Both the position numbers and the translations under genes were made by a program. DNA of 64,000 nt from Paracyclopina nana (Eukaryota; Arthropoda; Copepoda; Cyclopoida; Cyclopettidae): NCBI GenBank assembly GCA_019096065.1, contig JAGUCH010000003.1, forward strand, positions 8,804,001 to 8,868,000, in the 5' to 3' direction. A model generated the notes under the pieces. That model was not told the DNA's origin. It worked only from the letters and a program-made list of their open reading frames with translations, and ran no database searches. Shown piece after piece: positions 60,390-64,000 of this stretch (position 1 is its first letter; each line of letters starts with the position of its first letter).

Positions 60390-60611
60390 GGCCTGGTTCA
60401 CCTGCGATATTATGATCAAAATATCGAGCGATATTATGCTGATATTTGAAAATATCAGGTACTTCCAAAATCATTTTTTAGATTTTTTCTTCGGTATCGG
60501 CCTTTTGGTACCAAAATCCATCCAACAACAGTATCTAAAATCTCAGTTTCTTAGTATTTCGCTCTGATATTTTGACAAAATATCAGATATTATAAGCAGG
60601 TGAACCATGCC
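60390..60611. mobile_element. PIF/Harbinger-like MITE
   Basis: A 222-bp element with 16-bp ends GGCCTGGTTCACCTGC and, inverted, GGCATGGTTCACCTGC (15 of 16 match). It is flanked by TTA on both sides (60387-60389 and 60612-60614). A 3-bp TTA duplication with GG(G/C)C-type ends fits the PIF/Harbinger superfamily. The interior is rich in GATATT repeats and has no coding frame. It lies 230 bp after the last visible codon of the coiled-coil gene. Confidence 0.8.
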
Positions 60612-60626
60612 TTATTCAACTACACA

Positions 60627-60842
60627 TATATAATAGTTATTTATTTCGAGCTGGGGCACGTAAAGTAGGGTCATTAAATAGCTGAGCGAGGATTTTAAAA
60701 TGGGAAAACTCGAGTACAGCTTTACTAGCCCGAGCCTGCAAGGGCTGTAATTGTACGAGTGTTTTTCCATTTTAAAATCCTCGCTCAGCTATTTAATGAC
60801 CCAATTTTACGTGCCCCAGCTCAAAATATACAATTTTATATA
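60627..60842. repeat. Long hairpin (foldback) element
   Basis: Arms centred on 60648-60717 and 60733-60822 are near-identical inverted copies (GAGCTGGGGCACGTAAA, GCTGAGCGAGGATTTTAAAA) around a short loop. Weaker AT-rich pairing extends out to about 60627 and 60842. No coding frame. Likely a snap-back MITE. It lies between the PIF-like MITE and the retroelement. Confidence 0.8.
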
Positions 60843-60879
60843 CTGTAATACGATTTTCGAGTGTTTTAATTATTGGATC

Positions 60880-61097
60880 CTGGACTTCCCAAGATCCTAC
60901 AACTATGGCGAGCCGGAATGAGCACAACTTGCTAGCTCAAAGTCAGTATCAAATCTGTTTCTTTATTGCAGTACTCGCGCTTATATATCTGTCGCACAAG
61001 GTTACGGCACTATCATAAGAGTGAGTGTTGTTAGGCGGAAGCAGGAAAAGGGTTAGTTGCGTAAAAGAGTAATTGCCAGGAAGTCAAAAGTACAATA
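60880..61097 (-). repeat. Putative 3' LTR
   Basis: In gene sense it starts just after the polypurine tract (about 61097, reading TATTGTACTTTTG). It has a TATA-like box at 60988-60982 and AATAAA at 60967-60962, the order expected for U3-R-U5. The inner and outer ends are approximate because the partner LTR lies outside the window. Confidence 0.45.
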
Positions 61098-61098
61098 T

Positions 61099-61106
61099 CC
61101 CTCCCC
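61099..61106 (-). promoter_or_regulatory. Polypurine tract (plus-strand primer site)
   Basis: GGGGAGGG on the minus strand lies 13 bp after the env stop codon and directly before the putative LTR, the standard position for the plus-strand DNA primer of LTR retroelements. Confidence 0.6.
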
Positions 61107-61119
61107 ATGGTAAAAAGAT

Positions 61120-62883
61120 TTAGGTGGTGACGTTATTGGGAATTAGGTCATGGTCCTGATTTTTAGTTTGTCGGAAGAAAGTCATTACGCGGAAATTCTT
61201 GAAGGCGTAGGAGTAGACCAGGAGAACCAAAACTAGGGAGATGACAGCAACGATGGCAATGATGATTAACGTCTCATTCCAAGTTGTGACTGGTTCAAAA
61301 TGGCTTTTGAGGAAAGCCAGAGAATGTGGGTCAGTTGGAGGTAAAGTGGAGTTGATCTGGTTTAGAGTCTTCAGAATGTCGTCTGGTGACATATTGTGAC
61401 CAAGCTGGAGAATTGGGACATTCCATTTGTAGGTTTCCATGGTCTTCTCCACTCTGATTTCTATGCCCCCAAACAACGTGAAATGTGGAAGCTCAACATT
61501 GCAACCCTCTTCTAACTTGAAATGATGAAAGTGGTGTAGTTGGCTAGTTTTCGTGGTGCCATTGCTGCATGTCAGTTGGTAATAAGTTGGATCCTCCGTA
61601 AAAGCAGAAAACTCGTTGTTCCCAAATGGAAGGATGCAATCGGTAGCTTGCCGTATTGCCAGTTTACAAGTTTTTAAAGCTTGATTGTGGTCTGCAAGAT
61701 AGAGGGACATTACGCAGGAAAGCTGATTTCTTTTGGCCAGATAGGATATATGGGGACAGATATAGTAGTCGTGCACCTTTTCACACATAGAGATGTCCGT
61801 GTGGGATAGCTCAAAGTGCGATCCGGATTCTTCGTGTAAGGCCAACATGTCATGTTCTGGATGAACTTCTACAGTTAGGCCTGGCGTGATTTCAATGGGG
61901 AAGGGCAAGTAGCGATAGAGTGTCAAAACCTGATCTTCATTGGTAAGTGGCACATGTACAAGTAGGTTAAATCCGTCCACGTCAAAGATTATGGAGGTCT
62001 CAAGCTGGTATAGGTAATGGGGGTCAGTAACAATTGGCTGTAAACCCTTGTTGCGTGCCATCTTCGCGACCACTTTTAAGGAGCTGGAGGCCTCCTCGTA
62101 AGAGAGCAAGCCGTGGGCAAGTCTGTGACGGGCGCCGGCAGCTGCTGCAGCGACATACAAGTCAAGCTTATTTTCAATCAGACTAAGGATGTGATCAGAT
62201 TGCATGGCTAGAACAGTGACTTCTATTTCTAGCTGGTTCTTGCTTACCAGGTTGGAAACCGCAGACAAGGCTTCTCTTAGTTTAGCAATGTCTACCCTGT
62301 TTAAGCGGACGTTTTCATTAGTCTTACCAAGGAGGTGTATTATCTTGTCTTGGCGGAAACCCAGCTTGTTGATGTTTCTGGCAAGGTTGTCCATCTTTCC
62401 TTGGTCAAGTAATCCGAATAGGGTTGATCCAATGCCCAGACCAGCGAGGCCTGCTAGGAGGACACCAAGGAACCGTTTCTGTCTGGGGCCCTGGTTGTTG
62501 TCTGAATAAAGCGTATAGAAGCTGACGACATCGTTGTACTTCAATTCCATTCGGCGAGTGCGTTCATTGACAAGATCTCTGAGAGTTTGGAGTACTGAGT
62601 CATTTGCTTTAGAAGTAGCGGCGCTTGAGATGAGGAGCTGGAGGTTCAGAGCAACTGAAAAGTATTCCTTGAGATTATGAAGATTGACATTTATGTAGAT
62701 ATGGCCATAATGGACCGAGACCATGGCTTTGCCAGCCCTTTGGAATCCATAGTGGGACCAGTCTGTATTGGAAGTTTTTGACAACAGCTGAGTTGTGGGG
62801 TTTTGCGTTTCAGCCAATCCCCTCCCTGTGGCCACAAAGTCTGCTACAAGTTGCAGAGTGAGAAAGTACAGGTGTAGGTTCAT
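61120..62883 (-). CDS. env: Retroelement envelope glycoprotein (baculovirus F/errantivirus Env type)
   Basis: An open frame of 587 residues. The N-terminus is hydrophobic (MNLHLYFLTLQLVADFVATG), fitting a signal peptide. A furin-type site RQKR ends at about residue 137 and is followed at once by a glycine/leucine-rich fusion peptide (FLGVLLAGLAGLGIGSTLFG), then a heptad-like helical region. Cysteines cluster in the C-terminal half (for example MCEKVHDYYICPHI). One membrane helix (about 538-560, IIIAIVAVISLVLVLLVYSY) precedes a short tail. This is a class I-like fusion protein plan shared by baculovirus F proteins and errantivirus Env. The start ATG overlaps the pol stop by four bases. No disabling break is seen in the frame; function was not tested. 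Confidence 0.85.
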   Translation of the reverse strand: MNLHLYFLTLQLVADFVATGRGLAETQNPTTQLLSKTSNTDWSHYGFQRAGKAMVSVHYGHIYINVNLHNLKEYFSVALNLQLLISSAATSKANDSVLQTLRDLVNERTRRMELKYNDVVSFYTLYSDNNQGPRQKRFLGVLLAGLAGLGIGSTLFGLLDQGKMDNLARNINKLGFRQDKIIHLLGKTNENVRLNRVDIAKLREALSAVSNLVSKNQLEIEVTVLAMQSDHILSLIENKLDLYVAAAAAGARHRLAHGLLSYEEASSSLKVVAKMARNKGLQPIVTDPHYLYQLETSIIFDVDGFNLLVHVPLTNEDQVLTLYRYLPFPIEITPGLTVEVHPEHDMLALHEESGSHFELSHTDISMCEKVHDYYICPHISYLAKRNQLSCVMSLYLADHNQALKTCKLAIRQATDCILPFGNNEFSAFTEDPTYYQLTCSNGTTKTSQLHHFHHFKLEEGCNVELPHFTLFGGIEIRVEKTMETYKWNVPILQLGHNMSPDDILKTLNQINSTLPPTDPHSLAFLKSHFEPVTTWNETLIIIAIVAVISLVLVLLVYSYAFKNFRVMTFFRQTKNQDHDLIPNNVTT

Positions 62884-64000
62884 TTCTTCTTCGTGTATTT
62901 CTTGTATTCAACTGGCCTGGAAGGTAAAACTGAATCTTGTATCTCGATATTCTTTGCAGCCGCAGCTCTACGGGTGGTAGCGGGTTGTTCGGTGGGAGCA
63001 GTAGCCTTCTTATAGGAACGGGCTTGGCGTTGGACTTCAGGGTCGAGGGGGACGACCAGGTTGCCTAGCTCGGTACCAAAATCAGATAACGGTGAAATAC
63101 CTTGCCGTAACCGCTGAAACAGCCCTGTAGGTTGATTATCAGTAGCAGATTCTGGGCTTGGTGGTTCCTCTTTAACGTTAGGCCGAGTGAGGTCAGTGGC
63201 AGACTCTTGATCAGTATCAGTTTTGATCGGGATGGGCTGCGGCGGAGGTGCCAGAGGGTTAAGAATGGTGATATCGTCGTCTTCAATCCTTATATAGCCA
63301 GACTTTGTTTCTGAGGCGTGCGTTTCATTTTCTTCTGCACGAGTTGCGACGTCTGGCTTTGGGTCGTCGGGCAAGGCGCTTGACTGAGTAGGCCCGGGCA
63401 TGTTGGCTGCGGATTTGCAAATTCGCAACCTGTCTTTGTGCACATATCTTGTTTTCTTTGTCTGCATGTGTTGGATGAGCGCATTCTCATCTTGCAGACT
63501 CACAATAACATACATGCCTTCCCAAGGTGAATTAATTTTAGGGTTAATCTTGCGCAATTCAGGTCTGTGTAGCCACACTAGCATACCTTCCCTAAAGTCT
63601 TCTTGTTTTACCTTGGTATTGTGCTGTGCAGTGTACAACTCCTTGTAGTGAATGTTGTTTTCAGCGGCCACTCTTCGCGCAATTTGGAGACGTTTTCCAA
63701 TTTCGTCTTTGTAGCTATCACCGTAATACTTGTGGTCTACCACATTTGGGTCCATGTATGGGGTCCTGGGGTGTACCCCGAACAGAAGAAAGAACGGGCT
63801 CATTTTTGTTGCTTTACTAACGCCCACATTGTAGCTCAGTTGCAATGCTGGTAACATTTCTTCCCAGTCGAGCGTCGAATCCAAATCTAGTGTTTTCTGC
63901 AAATAGCTAATGATATGCTTGTTAATTACTTCAGCTGCGGCGTTAGTTTGGGGGTGTCTGGGGCTAGTTTTCTTCTTATCAATTTGCAGTAGCGAGAACA
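62880..64000 (-). CDS. pol: Pol polyprotein, C-terminal integrase part (partial)
   Basis: The frame is open from the window edge to its TGA at 62882-62880. The first visible residues include SPRHPQTNAAAEVINKHI, the end of the integrase core with the catalytic glutamate (N-x-x-x-E). Next come the SPFFLLFGVHPRTP block and the basic C-terminal domain (REGMLVWLHRPELRKINPK, then VHKDRLRIC), all typical of Ty3/Gypsy integrases. A long Pro/Thr/Ser-rich tail of about 180 residues follows before the stop. Protease, reverse transcriptase, RNase H and the first part of integrase are outside the window. Confidence 0.88.
   Translation of the reverse strand, partial: FSLLQIDKKKTSPRHPQTNAAAEVINKHIISYLQKTLDLDSTLDWEEMLPALQLSYNVGVSKATKMSPFFLLFGVHPRTPYMDPNVVDHKYYGDSYKDEIGKRLQIARRVAAENNIHYKELYTAQHNTKVKQEDFREGMLVWLHRPELRKINPKINSPWEGMYVIVSLQDENALIQHMQTKKTRYVHKDRLRICKSAANMPGPTQSSALPDDPKPDVATRAEENETHASETKSGYIRIEDDDITILNPLAPPPQPIPIKTDTDQESATDLTRPNVKEEPPSPESATDNQPTGLFQRLRQGISPLSDFGTELGNLVVPLDPEVQRQARSYKKATAPTEQPATTRRAAAAKNIEIQDSVLPSRPVEYKKYTKKK

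Larger units (their letters stand above)
60880..64000 (-). mobile_element. env-bearing Ty3/Gypsy-type retroelement, 3' part
   Basis: In minus-strand order the visible part is: integrase end of pol, env, polypurine tract, then a putative 3' LTR. The element continues past base 64000, so gag, most of pol, the primer-binding site and the 5' LTR are not seen, and target-site duplication cannot be tested. Both visible frames are open without frameshift or stop, which suggests a young insertion. The layout is that of insect errantivirus-like endogenous retroviruses. Confidence 0.85.

Overview
The window is nuclear DNA from an animal, most likely an arthropod. It holds spliced genes with GT-AG introns, a Sidestep-family receptor, a many-domain saposin precursor and an env-bearing Ty3/Gypsy-type retroelement. 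I cannot name the species; a crustacean or related arthropod is a guess. Introns come in two classes: very short (about 51-72 bp in most housekeeping genes) and kilobase-scale (the Sidestep gene and the transmembrane-protein gene). All exon joins below were made by eye from GT/AG sites and checked for reading-frame phase across every junction; none is confirmed by transcript data.

Layout. 1-3021 (+): 3' part of PSME4/PA200, the proteasome activator, ending in the conserved YYA tail and carrying an unusual Met/Pro-rich minisatellite insert. 8109-12026 (+): an unnamed single-pass membrane protein whose 2.4-kb first intron contains a 1-kb terminal-inverted-repeat element (8800-9827). 15213-15984 (-): an NAD(P)H-dependent FMN reductase-like flavoprotein, unusual in an animal. 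16832-18121 (+): STARD7-like lipid carrier, convergent with a GNAT acetyltransferase at 18328-18981 (-). 19852-23444 (-): prosaposin with ten SapB domains and a SapA domain at each end; the last exon is easily missed. 24240-25018 (+): SMNDC1/SPF30 splicing factor, divergent from prosaposin. 26632-39656 (-): eleven-exon Sidestep-like immunoglobulin receptor over 13 kb.

39657-54659 is a 15-kb stretch in which I see no gene. It does contain a near-perfect 155-bp hairpin and two inverted copies of one small foldback transposon. A compact, GC-rich, head-to-tail pair follows: REEP5/6-like (54660-55274) and SMYD4-like (55340-57497), 65 bp apart. Then comes a coiled-coil protein of unknown function (58406-60156) whose 3' end is uncertain. 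The right edge is a transposon cluster: a PIF/Harbinger-like MITE (60390-60611), a long hairpin element (60627-60842), and the 3' part of an env-bearing retroelement on the minus strand (about 60880 to beyond 64000).

The genes do not form one pathway. Most are unrelated housekeeping or lysosomal/mitochondrial functions. The least conventional items are the internal-repeat-rich MITE, the intron-bearing bacterial/fungal-type FMN reductase, the ten-saposin precursor, the PA200 minisatellite and the apparently intact pol-env unit with a 4-base stop/start overlap.
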